From Acinetobacter sp. (GTDB lineage Bacteria; Pseudomonadota; Gammaproteobacteria; Pseudomonadales; Moraxellaceae): a stretch of 64,000 nucleotides of DNA. Within the stretch, counting starts at the first letter, position 1. Each line of letters begins with the position of its first letter. The stretch is from contig JAITLL010000012.1 in NCBI GenBank assembly GCA_031277915.1, positions 1 through 64,000 of the forward strand, given 5' to 3'. This document shows positions 6,731-15,278 of this stretch, piece by piece. The notes under the pieces are model-generated. The model ran no database searches. It worked only from the letters and a program-made list of their open reading frames with translations, and was not told where the DNA came from. Both the position numbers and the translations under genes were made by a program.

Positions 6731-9454
6731 ATGTTGGCAAGTCTGATCGGAGGTATCTTCGGTACAAAAAATGAGCGCGAACTCAAACGCATGCGCAAAA
6801 TTGTTGAGCAAATCAATGCGCTCGAGCCGACGATATCAGCTTTAAGCGATGCAGACTTATCTGCAAAAACTCCAGAATTCAAACAACGTTATAACAATGG
6901 CGAAAGTTTAGATAAGTTACTCCCTGAAGCGTTTGCAGTTTGTCGTGAGGCAGCAAAACGCGTAATGGGCATGCGTCATTATGATGTGCAATTGATTGGT
7001 GGTATTACTCTACACGAAGGCAAAATTGCCGAAATGCGTACCGGTGAAGGTAAAACCCTTATGGGTACTTTGGCGTGTTACTTAAACGCATTAAGTGGCC
7101 AAGGTGTTCATGTGATTACTGTGAACGATTACTTGGCACAACGTGACGCTGAGTTAAACCGTCCATTATTTGAATTTTTAGGTTTAAGCATTGGTACAAT
7201 TTATTCAATGCAAGAACCGTCAGAGAAAGCAACTGCTTATCTTGCTGATATTACTTATGGTACCAATAACGAATTTGGTTTTGACTACTTACGTGACAAC
7301 ATGGTGTTTTCTTTAGCAGAAAAGAAACAACGTGGTTTGCACTATGCCATTATCGATGAAGTTGACTCAATCTTGATTGATGAGGCGCGTACGCCATTAA
7401 TTATTTCTGGTCAAAGTGAAGATTCTTCACACCTCTATACTGCAATTAATACAATTCCACCAAAATTACACCCGCAAAAAGAAGAAAAAGTTGCCGATGG
7501 TGGACATTTCTGGATTGATGAAAAGCAGCGTTCAGTTGAAATGACCGAAATTGGTTATGAAACTGTAGAACAAGAACTCATTCAAATGGGCCTGTTGGCA
7601 GAAGGCGAAAGCTTATATTCAGCAACAAACTTAAACCTTGTTCACCATGTATCTGCTGCTATTCGTGCGCACTTCTTATTCCAACGTGATGTTCACTATA
7701 TTATTCACGAAGGTGAAGTGGTTATTGTTGATGAACATACGGGTCGTACAATGCCAGGTCGTCGTTGGTCAGAAGGTCTGCATCAAGCTGTTGAAGCAAA
7801 AGAAGGCTTAGAAATTCAGCCTGAAAACCAGACTTTAGCAACGACTACATTCCAGAACTATTTCCGTCTTTATAAAAAGCTTTCAGGTATGACAGGTACT
7901 GCTGATACTGAAGCTGCGGAAATGAAAGAGATTTACGGTCTTGATGTTGTGATTATTCCAACACATCGCCCAATGGTTCGTAATGACCAAAACGATTTAA
8001 TCTATTTAAACCGTAATGGTAAATATAATGCGATTATTCAAGAGATTATGAATATTCGTGAGCAGGGTGTCGCACCAATTCTAATTGGTACAGCAACTAT
8101 TGAAGCCAGTGAAATTCTATCTTCTAAATTGATGCAAGCTGGTATTCATCATGAAGTTTTGAACGCAAAACAGCATGAGCGTGAAGCTGACATTATTGCT
8201 CAAGCGGGTAGCCCAAATGCAGTAACAATTGCAACAAACATGGCTGGTCGTGGTACAGATATTATCTTGGGTGGTAACTGGAAAGCGAAACTTACCAAAA
8301 TTGAGAACCCAACAACGGAAGATGAAGCTCATCTGAAAGCACAGTGGGAACAGGACCACGAAGATGTATTGCAAGCTGGTGGTTTGCATATTATTGGTTC
8401 TGAACGCCATGAATCGCGCCGTATTGACAACCAGTTGCGTGGTCGTGCGGGCCGTCAAGGTGACCCTGGTGTTTCTCGCTTCTATTTATCTCTTGAAGAT
8501 GATTTGATGCGTATTTTTGCAGGTGACCGTGTTGTCGCTATGATGCGTGCAATGGGTCTACAAGAAAACGAAGCGATTGAACATAAAATGGTGAGTCGTT
8601 CTATCGAAAATGCGCAACGTAAAGTTGAGGCACGTAACTTCGATATTCGTAAAAACTTACTTAAATATGACGATGTGAATAATGAACAACGTAAAATCAT
8701 TTATTCACAACGTGATGAAGTGTTAGCTGAAAATACGTTACAAGAATATGTTGAAGAAATGCATCATGAAGTGATGCAAGCTATGATTGCTAACTTCATT
8801 CCACCTGAGTCAATTCACGACCAATGGGATGTAGAAGGCTTGGAAAATGCTTTACGTATTGATTTGGGTATTGAGTTACCCGTTCAGGAATGGTTAGAAC
8901 AAGACCGTCGTCTTGATGAAGAGGGGCTGGTTAAGCGTATTAGCGATGAAGTGCTGACACGTTATCGTCAACGTCGTGCGCAAATGGGTGATGACTCGGC
9001 AGCAATGCTTGAGCGTCATTTTGTTTTAAACTCTCTTGACCGCCATTGGAAAGATCATTTAGCTGCAATGGATTATTTGCGTCAAGGTATCCACTTACGT
9101 GGTTATGCGCAAAAGAACCCTGAACAGGAATACAAAAAAGAAGCATTTAACCTGTTTGTGAACATGTTGGGCGTAATTAAAACTGATGTTGTAACTGATT
9201 TGTCTCGTGTACATATCCCAACAGCAGACGAGCTTGCAGAAATGGAAGCTCAACAGCAACAACAAGCAGAATCAATGAAGCTTTCTTTTGAACATGATGA
9301 TGTTGATGGCTTAACAGGTGAAGTAACTGCTTCTCAAGAAACATTTAATGAGTCAGATACTGATCAACAAATGTTCCCTGTACCTGAAAGTCGTAATGCG
9401 CCATGTCCATGTGGTTCTGGTTTAAAATATAAGCAGTGTCACGGTAAAATTTAA
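6731..9454 (+). CDS. secA: Preprotein translocase ATPase subunit SecA
   Basis: SecA drives export of unfolded preproteins through SecYEG using ATP. The start is ATG 6731 (907 residues, beginning [17 protein letters not shown], the family N-terminus). A TTG 30 bases upstream only lengthens the frame. Walker A is at residues 105-109 (GEGKT), Walker B and DEAD-like [14 protein letters not shown] follow, then the preprotein-binding domain, the second ATPase fold ([10 protein letters not shown]) and the helical scaffold. The C-terminal tail ends in the zinc motif [13 protein letters not shown] that binds SecB and phospholipid. No secM is present upstream; the leader may serve a regulatory role instead. 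Confidence 0.97.
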   Translation: MLASLIGGIFGTKNERELKRMRKIVEQINALEPTISALSDADLSAKTPEFKQRYNNGESLDKLLPEAFAVCREAAKRVMGMRHYDVQLIGGITLHEGKIAEMRTGEGKTLMGTLACYLNALSGQGVHVITVNDYLAQRDAELNRPLFEFLGLSIGTIYSMQEPSEKATAYLADITYGTNNEFGFDYLRDNMVFSLAEKKQRGLHYAIIDEVDSILIDEARTPLIISGQSEDSSHLYTAINTIPPKLHPQKEEKVADGGHFWIDEKQRSVEMTEIGYETVEQELIQMGLLAEGESLYSATNLNLVHHVSAAIRAHFLFQRDVHYIIHEGEVVIVDEHTGRTMPGRRWSEGLHQAVEAKEGLEIQPENQTLATTTFQNYFRLYKKLSGMTGTADTEAAEMKEIYGLDVVIIPTHRPMVRNDQNDLIYLNRNGKYNAIIQEIMNIREQGVAPILIGTATIEASEILSSKLMQAGIHHEVLNAKQHEREADIIAQAGSPNAVTIATNMAGRGTDIILGGNWKAKLTKIENPTTEDEAHLKAQWEQDHEDVLQAGGLHIIGSERHESRRIDNQLRGRAGRQGDPGVSRFYLSLEDDLMRIFAGDRVVAMMRAMGLQENEAIEHKMVSRSIENAQRKVEARNFDIRKNLLKYDDVNNEQRKIIYSQRDEVLAENTLQEYVEEMHHEVMQAMIANFIPPESIHDQWDVEGLENALRIDLGIELPVQEWLEQDRRLDEEGLVKRISDEVLTRYRQRRAQMGDDSAAMLERHFVLNSLDRHWKDHLAAMDYLRQGIHLRGYAQKNPEQEYKKEAFNLFVNMLGVIKTDVVTDLSRVHIPTADELAEMEAQQQQQAESMKLSFEHDDVDGLTGEVTASQETFNESDTDQQMFPVPESRNAPCPCGSGLKYKQCHGKI

Positions 9455-9465
9455 TTTGCCGTTAT

Positions 9466-9497
9466 AAAAAAGCAGAACGCTCGTTCTGCTTTTTTTT
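9466..9497 (+). terminator. secA terminator
   Basis: GCAGAACG pairs with CGTTCTGC around a CT loop, flanked by an A run and followed by eight or more T, directly after the secA stop. Confidence 0.85.
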
Positions 9498-9585
9498 ATG
9501 ATTGTAGTAAGCGTGTGAATAATGTTTGCAGTTTTAAGCATTAAATGCTATTTACTTCTCATCCAGAGTGTATGTTGGAAAGACA

Positions 9586-10029
9586 ATGAAAAAAGTATTA
9601 CAACCTTTATTTTTAACTGTTCTTGCTGTGCCAAGTTTTGTTTTCGCAGCAGAAGCAGCTACCGCCCCTCAAACAACAACGGTTGACAAAGTGCTTGCGG
9701 CAAAAGGCCCAACTTCAGCGCAGGCTGTGGTGAAGCAAGAAAATACAACGGTTATTAGCCCTCGTACAGGTATTCGTTATACATTGGGTAACACCGGTAG
9801 TCGCCCAATCATTTTACAAACTGCTGCGATTGCTCCAGCAAACTCTGCAAACATTAATCGTATTGTGGCAACTAACCCAGCTTTGTCTGCGAAAAGCCAA
9901 GAAAAAGCAAAAATTGCTTTAATTGGTGAAGCAGCAGTTGCGGGTGCAGCAGCTGTAGCAGCAAATAATGTAACTGCTCCAGCAGCGACAAACGGTGTTG
10001 CGCCAGCAAACCCTGCATCAATGAATTAA
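9586..10029 (+). CDS. Secreted Ala-rich protein of unknown function
   Basis: The 147-residue protein begins with a clear Sec signal peptide (MKKVLQPLFLTVLAVPSFVFA, cleavage near Ala21-Ala22). The mature part is rich in Ala, Asn and Thr, with a C-terminal tail of Ala-Pro-Asn. I recognise no domain. ATG 9586 is chosen because it has GGAAAG three bases upstream and starts the signal peptide; the frame extends to a GTG at 9568. It stands alone between two terminators and is probably periplasmic. Confidence 0.75.
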   Translation: MKKVLQPLFLTVLAVPSFVFAAEAATAPQTTTVDKVLAAKGPTSAQAVVKQENTTVISPRTGIRYTLGNTGSRPIILQTAAIAPANSANINRIVATNPALSAKSQEKAKIALIGEAAVAGAAAVAANNVTAPAATNGVAPANPASMN

Positions 10030-10040
10030 TTTTCATATAT

Positions 10041-10075
10041 AAAAAAAGCCGGTCAATTTTGAACCGGCTTTTTTT
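10041..10075. terminator. Bidirectional terminator
   Basis: GCCGGT pairs with ACCGGC, flanked by seven A and seven T, between two convergent genes. Confidence 0.8.
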
Positions 10076-10097
10076 ATATTGAGGTGTTTGAAAATAA

Positions 10098-11408
10098 TTA
10101 AATCTGATTATTCACATCTTCATTTTTTGTTTCACGTATGAGTAAAAATGCGATTAATGATAAAAGTGATGCTGCTGTTAGATAATAGCCTACTGCATAT
10201 AAACCATAAGTTTCAGCAAGTTTAGTCGCAATAAGTGGGGCAAAAGATGCACCAAAAATACCAGCTAAGTTAAACGTTAATGCTGAACCTGTGTAACGAA
10301 CTGAAGTTGGGAAAAGTTCAGAAAGAACAGTACCAATCGGACCGTAGGTTAAACCCATAATCGCTAAGCCAGTACATAAGAAAAGAAATACGATGAAAGT
10401 ATTTCCAGACTCTAACATGCTAGAGAAAAATAATCCGAAGATTGCAGCAGCGATACATACACCAACAGAAGTGGTTTTACGGCCAAATTTTTCTGCAAAA
10501 ATAGCAGATAAAGGAATAAATGCAGCAAAGCAAAGCGTCGCAAAAAGTTGAAGTTCTAAAAACTCACCACGTGAATAACCTAGTTTAGTTGTTCCCCAGT
10601 TAAGCGCAAATACTGTAGTTAAATAGAACACAACGAAGGTACAGATTGCTGCAATTGTACCGAGTACAAGTTTACCTGTATGTTTCGTTATAACTTCTTT
10701 AAATGGAATATTAACTTCTTTTTGCTTATCTAAAACCTTTTGGAAAGCAGGGGTTTCGTGAAGTTTTAACCGGATATATAGACCCACAATAACTAAAATC
10801 GCACTTGCGATAAAAGGAATACGCCAGCCCCATTGCATAAAGGCTTGCTCAGGAATTGCTGCACTTAATATCAAAAATGAACCAGTTGCTAAAATAAAAC
10901 CAATAGGTGCACCAAGCTGTGGAAACATGCCATACCATGCACGTTTACCTTCCGGTGCATTTTCCGTTGCAAGTAGTACAGCGCCACTCCATTCACCTCC
11001 TAGACCTAAGCCTTGTCCTAGGCGGCAAGCAGCTAGCAGTAATGGTGCTACAATCCCAATTTGAGCGTAAGTGGGTAATAAGCCAATACATACCGTTGAT
11101 ATACCCATGGTCAATAAAGCTGCCACTAGTGTTGCTTTACGGCCAATACGATCCCCTAAATGGCCAAATAAAGCTGCACCGATAGGACGAGCAATAAAGG
11201 CAATCGCAAAGGTTGCCAGAGACTGTAAGACTGCGGCACTGCCACTACTGGCAGGGAAAAATAAGTGCGGAAAGATAATTACTGCAGCAGTGGCATAGAT
11301 ATAAAAGTCGAAAAACTCAATGGTTGTACCAACTAAGCTTGCAAACAGAACCCGTGTTTTTGAATTAGTGGCTACTACAGGAGCAGCTGTCGGAGAGGTT
11401 GACTCCAT
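10098..11408 (-). CDS. MFS transporter, metabolite:H+ symporter (MHS) family
   Basis: The 436-residue inner-membrane protein has 12 predicted membrane segments and the MHS subgroup signatures: FGHLGDRIGRKATL in the loop after segment 2 and GLGLGGEWSGA in segment 4, with a repeat-like FAEKFGRKTTSV after segment 8. Relatives take up dicarboxylates, shikimate, proline/betaine or citrate with protons. The sequence alone does not fix the substrate. It is transcribed alone. Confidence 0.88.
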   Translation of the reverse strand: MESTSPTAAPVVATNSKTRVLFASLVGTTIEFFDFYIYATAAVIIFPHLFFPASSGSAAVLQSLATFAIAFIARPIGAALFGHLGDRIGRKATLVAALLTMGISTVCIGLLPTYAQIGIVAPLLLAACRLGQGLGLGGEWSGAVLLATENAPEGKRAWYGMFPQLGAPIGFILATGSFLILSAAIPEQAFMQWGWRIPFIASAILVIVGLYIRLKLHETPAFQKVLDKQKEVNIPFKEVITKHTGKLVLGTIAAICTFVVFYLTTVFALNWGTTKLGYSRGEFLELQLFATLCFAAFIPLSAIFAEKFGRKTTSVGVCIAAAIFGLFFSSMLESGNTFIVFLFLCTGLAIMGLTYGPIGTVLSELFPTSVRYTGSALTFNLAGIFGASFAPLIATKLAETYGLYAVGYYLTAASLLSLIAFLLIRETKNEDVNNQI

Positions 11409-11541
11409 ATAAGTCCTTATATCAGTTAAAATTTATTTTTAGTTTACTATTCTCTTTAAAGGCATATTTTTCTTAAAGAATAGTGTGAAAGAACATCATC
11501 CATGACTCTTTCAGGATCACTGAATATGAGTGAAAAATGGA

Positions 11542-12183
11542 TTAAACAACGTACCAATAGATTGCAAGGAAGTGTGCTCCTGCACCTAAAAGCACAAAAA
11601 TATGCCAGATTGCATGGGTATATCTTACCTTTTTTAACGCGTAAAACAATGCTCCAACAGTGTAAGCTAAACCTCCAGTAATCAATAACATCAAAGCATC
11701 TTTACTTAAATAGGTACGCATATCATCCATTACAAAAACGGCAAGCCACCCCATCAGAACATAGGCAAGTAATGAAATTTTTTGAAAACGGTGAATGAAA
11801 ACTAACTTGAAAAGTGTACCAATTGCAGCAATGGTCCAAAGTGCAATAAGTAATATATGGGCTTTGGGTGTAGGTATAGCGATGCTTAAAAACGGGGTAT
11901 ACGTTCCAGCAATTAAATAATAAATAGCAGTGTGATCGAGTTTTTTATACCAGTAACGTAAGTTTTGGGTCTGTGCAAAATGATAAAGAGTCGAGCTGGT
12001 AAAAACGAGAATTAAGCTAAAAGCGTATACCCACAAACCGACCCACTGAGCAGTTGAAAGATAAGATCCTTTTATAATTAAAAGGATAGAGGCAACTACG
12101 GCCATAATAATGCCAGCAGCATGGCTGTAGGCATTAAAAAGTTCTTCTTTGGGATCGTAAGTTTCCAACACCGATTTACTCAT
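11542..12183 (-). CDS. Hemolysin III family (PAQR-like) membrane protein
   Basis: The 213-residue protein has seven membrane segments and the family motifs: EELFNAYSHAAG at the start, STLYHF in segment 3, LDHTAIYYLIAGTYTPF, and HAIWHIFVLLGAGAHF near the end. These His, Asp and Ser residues form the zinc site shared with PAQR receptors and alkaline ceramidases. Despite the name, most bacterial members are not proven hemolysins; a lipid-hydrolase or membrane-homeostasis role is possible. It is divergent from the methyltransferase gene at 12284. Confidence 0.88.
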   Translation of the reverse strand: MSKSVLETYDPKEELFNAYSHAAGIIMAVVASILLIIKGSYLSTAQWVGLWVYAFSLILVFTSSTLYHFAQTQNLRYWYKKLDHTAIYYLIAGTYTPFLSIAIPTPKAHILLIALWTIAAIGTLFKLVFIHRFQKISLLAYVLMGWLAVFVMDDMRTYLSKDALMLLITGGLAYTVGALFYALKKVRYTHAIWHIFVLLGAGAHFLAIYWYVV

Positions 12184-12283
12184 AAGTTTATTTTTTTGAT
12201 TAAAAATACAAATGTATAGAAATACAAAACAGTCGTAAAGTTATTTTATTTTTAATCCTATACCCTTTAAACTTTCAGTTTAT

Positions 12284-13522
12284 ATGAGTCACCATTCTTT
12301 AGGTATATCTGTGTCGGTTTTCTCCTTTGAGCAAGAACAGCAATTCTTTCATGAAATCAAACAAATGCTTGATGAGCAGGCTTTTGAGCGTTTGATTTTG
12401 AGCCAATATAAAGGAGAGTTGGCACAACTAGAAAAAATCACTTTCCGTATTGTTGAGCTAAATGGACAAAAACAGCTTTCAGCTTTATATCATTATACTA
12501 CTCAAGATGTGACCAAAAACTATACCTTTGAAGAGGGTTTGGAGCAGATCGCAACGCTTATTACTCAATGTAAACAAGCAAATTTATTTTCAACTCTTCA
12601 AGAAATTCAGCTTAAAAAAAATAAGAAAAAAGCCATGCTTAATATTGGAAAAAAACAAACTGTAAATACAGCTCCAACTGTGCAAGCACATGACCGTGAA
12701 AAACAGCGTTATGTACAACAGAGTAGTGCATTTTTAAAAGAGCTCGGCATTACTGATGAGAAAGCTCAAATCATTCCAAGTATGGCTCGTAAATGGAAAC
12801 AGATTAATAAATTTATCGAAATTTTTGCGAGTGCGTATGAGCAGATCGACGCAGAGCAAAAAGAATTACGCATTGTCGATTTTGGTTCAGGGAAAGGTTA
12901 TTTAACTTTTGCTTTGTATGATTATTTACAAGAACAACAAAAGATTCCACTGATTACTGGTGTAGAGCTGCGCCGTAACTTGGTTGAGTTTTGCCAGAAT
13001 GTTGCAGAAAAAGTAGATTTTAACCATTTAGATTTTTTTGAAGGCGATGTTCGTAGTTATCAGCCGGAAAAGCTGGACGTCATGATTGCTTTACATGCGT
13101 GTGATATTGCGACTGACTTTGCTATTCATACCGGAATTCGTTTAAATGCTTCAATGATTATGTGCGCGCCGTGTTGTCACAAAGAGTTACGTCCACAACT
13201 ACATAGCCCAGAAGTTTTACAGCCAATGCTACAGTTTGGTATTCATGCTGGGCAACAAGCCGAGATGCTGACCGACACTTTACGTGCGTTACTTTTAAAA
13301 GCATATGGTTATGAAACTAAAGTTTTTGAGTTTGTATCGCTTGAACATACCAGTAAAAACAAAATGATTTTGGCGACGAAACGCAAAAATGTTTCACAAC
13401 CTGATGCCAAGATTATGGCTCAAATCCAAGCATTGAAAGAAATGTACGGGATTAAAAAACAGACCTTGGAATTGTTGTTACAAGATCAGTTGCCAATCGA
13501 AAATATTGGCTGCAAATGCTAG
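12284..13522 (+). CDS. Class I SAM-dependent methyltransferase
   Basis: The 412-residue cytoplasmic protein has an N-terminal alpha/beta region of about 130 residues without a named domain, then a Rossmann methyltransferase. The SAM-binding motif I is VDFGSGKGYLTF (Asp199-Phe209). Later, HACDIATD (motif IV region) and the Cys-rich CAPCCHKEL are typical of the Methyltransf_32-like group. The substrate is unknown; the relatives suggest an RNA or small-molecule target. The stop is 12 bases before the GNAT gene, suggesting an operon. Confidence 0.82.
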   Translation: MSHHSLGISVSVFSFEQEQQFFHEIKQMLDEQAFERLILSQYKGELAQLEKITFRIVELNGQKQLSALYHYTTQDVTKNYTFEEGLEQIATLITQCKQANLFSTLQEIQLKKNKKKAMLNIGKKQTVNTAPTVQAHDREKQRYVQQSSAFLKELGITDEKAQIIPSMARKWKQINKFIEIFASAYEQIDAEQKELRIVDFGSGKGYLTFALYDYLQEQQKIPLITGVELRRNLVEFCQNVAEKVDFNHLDFFEGDVRSYQPEKLDVMIALHACDIATDFAIHTGIRLNASMIMCAPCCHKELRPQLHSPEVLQPMLQFGIHAGQQAEMLTDTLRALLLKAYGYETKVFEFVSLEHTSKNKMILATKRKNVSQPDAKIMAQIQALKEMYGIKKQTLELLLQDQLPIENIGCKC

Positions 13523-13534
13523 GAAGGTAAGTGG

Positions 13535-13954
13535 ATGTATAAAGTTATAGCGGATGATTGGGAGCAGCTTGAGAAAGATTCGAAATACATCCGTGAACAA
13601 GTCTTTATTCAAGAGCAAGGCATTACACCTGAAGATGAATGGGATGATTTTGACGCAACTGCTGTGCACTTTATGGTGTATAACAAAGAGAAGCCTATCG
13701 CTACAGCACGTTTGTTGCCACAGCATAGTGTAGGACGTGTTGCTGTATTAGTGTCTTATCGAAAGCAGGGTATAGGTAAAATTTTAATGCAGCATATTAT
13801 TGAGTATGCGCGTAGTCATAAACTGCCTTATTTAAAGCTTTCAGCGCAAACGTATGTGACAGCTTTTTATGAAGCTTTAGGCTTTAAAGTGCAAGGCGAG
13901 GTTTATCAAGACTGTGGCATTCCACATATTGATATGGTTTTAGAATTAAATTGA
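13535..13954 (+). CDS. GNAT family N-acetyltransferase
   Basis: The 139-residue protein has the GNAT fold: an N-terminal helix region with VFIQEQGI, and the acetyl-CoA pyrophosphate loop RKQGIGK (residues 76-82) preceded by the beta-4 strand VAVLV. The YVTAFYEALGF segment is the usual end of the fold. It resembles the ElaA/YjcF type of small single-domain GNATs, whose substrates are mostly unknown. GGAAGG precedes the ATG, and the gene directly follows the methyltransferase. Confidence 0.87.
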   Translation: MYKVIADDWEQLEKDSKYIREQVFIQEQGITPEDEWDDFDATAVHFMVYNKEKPIATARLLPQHSVGRVAVLVSYRKQGIGKILMQHIIEYARSHKLPYLKLSAQTYVTAFYEALGFKVQGEVYQDCGIPHIDMVLELN

Positions 13955-13979
13955 GACTTCTTTTTAGAAATCTCAACTT
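13951..13979. terminator. Weak bidirectional terminator between convergent genes
   Basis: TTGAGA (13951-13956) pairs with TCTCAA (13971-13976), with TTCT/AGAA inside; a short T stretch follows on the plus strand. It overlaps the GNAT stop. Confidence 0.45.
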
Positions 13980-13983
13980 TTAA

Positions 13984-14844
13984 TTACTTCATTGCATTCC
14001 AGTTTTCTATGGCTTGTAAGCCTGTCTCTATACCAACTTCATAGCTGTAGCGAAGCTTTTTCGGATTGGTAGTTAAACGGCCAGCCATATTTTTAAGAGG
14101 CGGTGGGCACACCTCTAAAATTTGTTGGTCTGGGTTTTGACCACGGACAAAATCTACTGAAGCGTTATAACGAGCACAGCGGCTACGCAAACTATTTGCA
14201 AAACCATAATGATGTTTAAAAGCATATTTTGCGAGGAATTGATCCCCTCGGCTACTGCCCTTAAAGTAATTTTTCGGGCGAGTGCGCAAAACCAACAGTT
14301 TTTTGACATCACTTTGCTGTGCTGTCCAGCGAACAGGTAGGGCATCTGCAACGCCACCATCAAAGTATGGTTCACCCATAATATCGACGGGATGGCGCGT
14401 TAAAACCGGAATTGAGCTAGAAGCACGCAGTGCATTTAACAGATTATCTTTACCAGCACGAAGATATTCGGCATGACCAGTTTTTGCATGCGTCAACACC
14501 ATATAAAAATCAGGGTTATTCGCAAAAAGACGTTGTTGGTCAAGAGGGTGCTCTTGCTCACCAATTTCCCACATCCATTTTAAATCAAGTAAATCACCCC
14601 CTTTTAAGAAGCGCTTGTAATCGATAAATTCAGGACGGAGTGAATGGTCAACATAGAATGTTAACGTTCGACCTTGTTGACCTGCTAAGTAGTTAGCCAC
14701 ATTGGTTGAACCAGAAGATACACCAACGTATAAGTCAAAAGGGTTGAACTGCTGTTGTAGAAAAGCATCAAGTACACCACTGGTAAAGGCACCACGCATG
14801 CCTCCACCTTCTACAACTAGTGCATTGCGGGAAAAGTCTGTCAT
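13984..14844 (-). CDS. Patatin-like phospholipase family protein
   Basis: The 286-residue protein carries the Ser-Asp dyad of patatins: oxyanion loop EGGGMRGAF (residues 12-20), nucleophile elbow GVSSG with Ser43, and DGG with catalytic Asp162. It lacks a signal peptide and a beta-barrel domain, so it is a cytoplasmic lipid hydrolase of the YjjU/RssA type rather than a secreted PlpD-type enzyme. Likely substrates are phospholipids or acyl esters. The small membrane protein gene at 14860 lies just upstream on the same strand, 15 bases away. Confidence 0.87.
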   Translation of the reverse strand: MTDFSRNALVVEGGGMRGAFTSGVLDAFLQQQFNPFDLYVGVSSGSTNVANYLAGQQGRTLTFYVDHSLRPEFIDYKRFLKGGDLLDLKWMWEIGEQEHPLDQQRLFANNPDFYMVLTHAKTGHAEYLRAGKDNLLNALRASSSIPVLTRHPVDIMGEPYFDGGVADALPVRWTAQQSDVKKLLVLRTRPKNYFKGSSRGDQFLAKYAFKHHYGFANSLRSRCARYNASVDFVRGQNPDQQILEVCPPPLKNMAGRLTTNPKKLRYSYEVGIETGLQAIENWNAMK

Positions 14845-14859
14845 TTGAAAAATATCTGA

Positions 14860-15114
14860 TTACTGATGTGAATGCTGGTGTTCTTGCATGTCCATTCCAG
14901 GCATATTGTCATGTTGACTTTGCGGATCTGTCGATTTTTCAGCTTTTTGCTGCATTTCGTGTTGTTGAGCTTTACGCTGTGCGCCTGGCATATAGTCAGG
15001 TTCATTACTCATTGCTAAATAGAAAAAGCCAAGGAAAATCGCACTTAAAACACCAACGATCAGAACAAATTTCCAGCCTAGACTTGCTGACTCAGAAGAA
15101 TTTTTATCGGACAT
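14860..15114 (-). CDS. Small His/Met-rich single-span membrane protein
   Basis: The 84-residue protein has a short N-terminus, one membrane segment (WKFVLIVGVLSAIFLGFFYLA) and a soluble tail rich in Gln, His and Met, ending with MDMQEHQHSHQ. That composition is typical of loosely metal-binding tails, but no family was recognised. Start 15114 is preferred (GAGAAA seven bases upstream, MSDKNSS); the frame runs to 15144. It precedes the patatin gene on the same strand and may be co-transcribed. Confidence 0.7.
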   Translation of the reverse strand: MSDKNSSESASLGWKFVLIVGVLSAIFLGFFYLAMSNEPDYMPGAQRKAQQHEMQQKAEKSTDPQSQHDNMPGMDMQEHQHSHQ

Positions 15115-15204
15115 AATGATTTCTCGAATGTGCTGTAGAAGCACAAAAATGAAGTCTATTTATAGCATATTTAGGTAGTCGGCTGAAATCTTAAAAGTTA
15201 TAAA

Positions 15205-15240
15205 GAAAAACCCATACAAATAAAATGTATTTATATGGGT
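15205..15240 (-). terminator. Terminator of the beta-oxidation operon
   Basis: ACCCATA (15210-15216) pairs with TATGGGT (15234-15240), with an AT inner stem; on the minus strand it is followed by TTTTTCTTTA. It lies 39 bases after the stop at 15279. Confidence 0.65.
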
Positions 15241-15278
15241 ACGGTTTATGCAGTTTTTAAATACTCAGTAGGTCTAAT

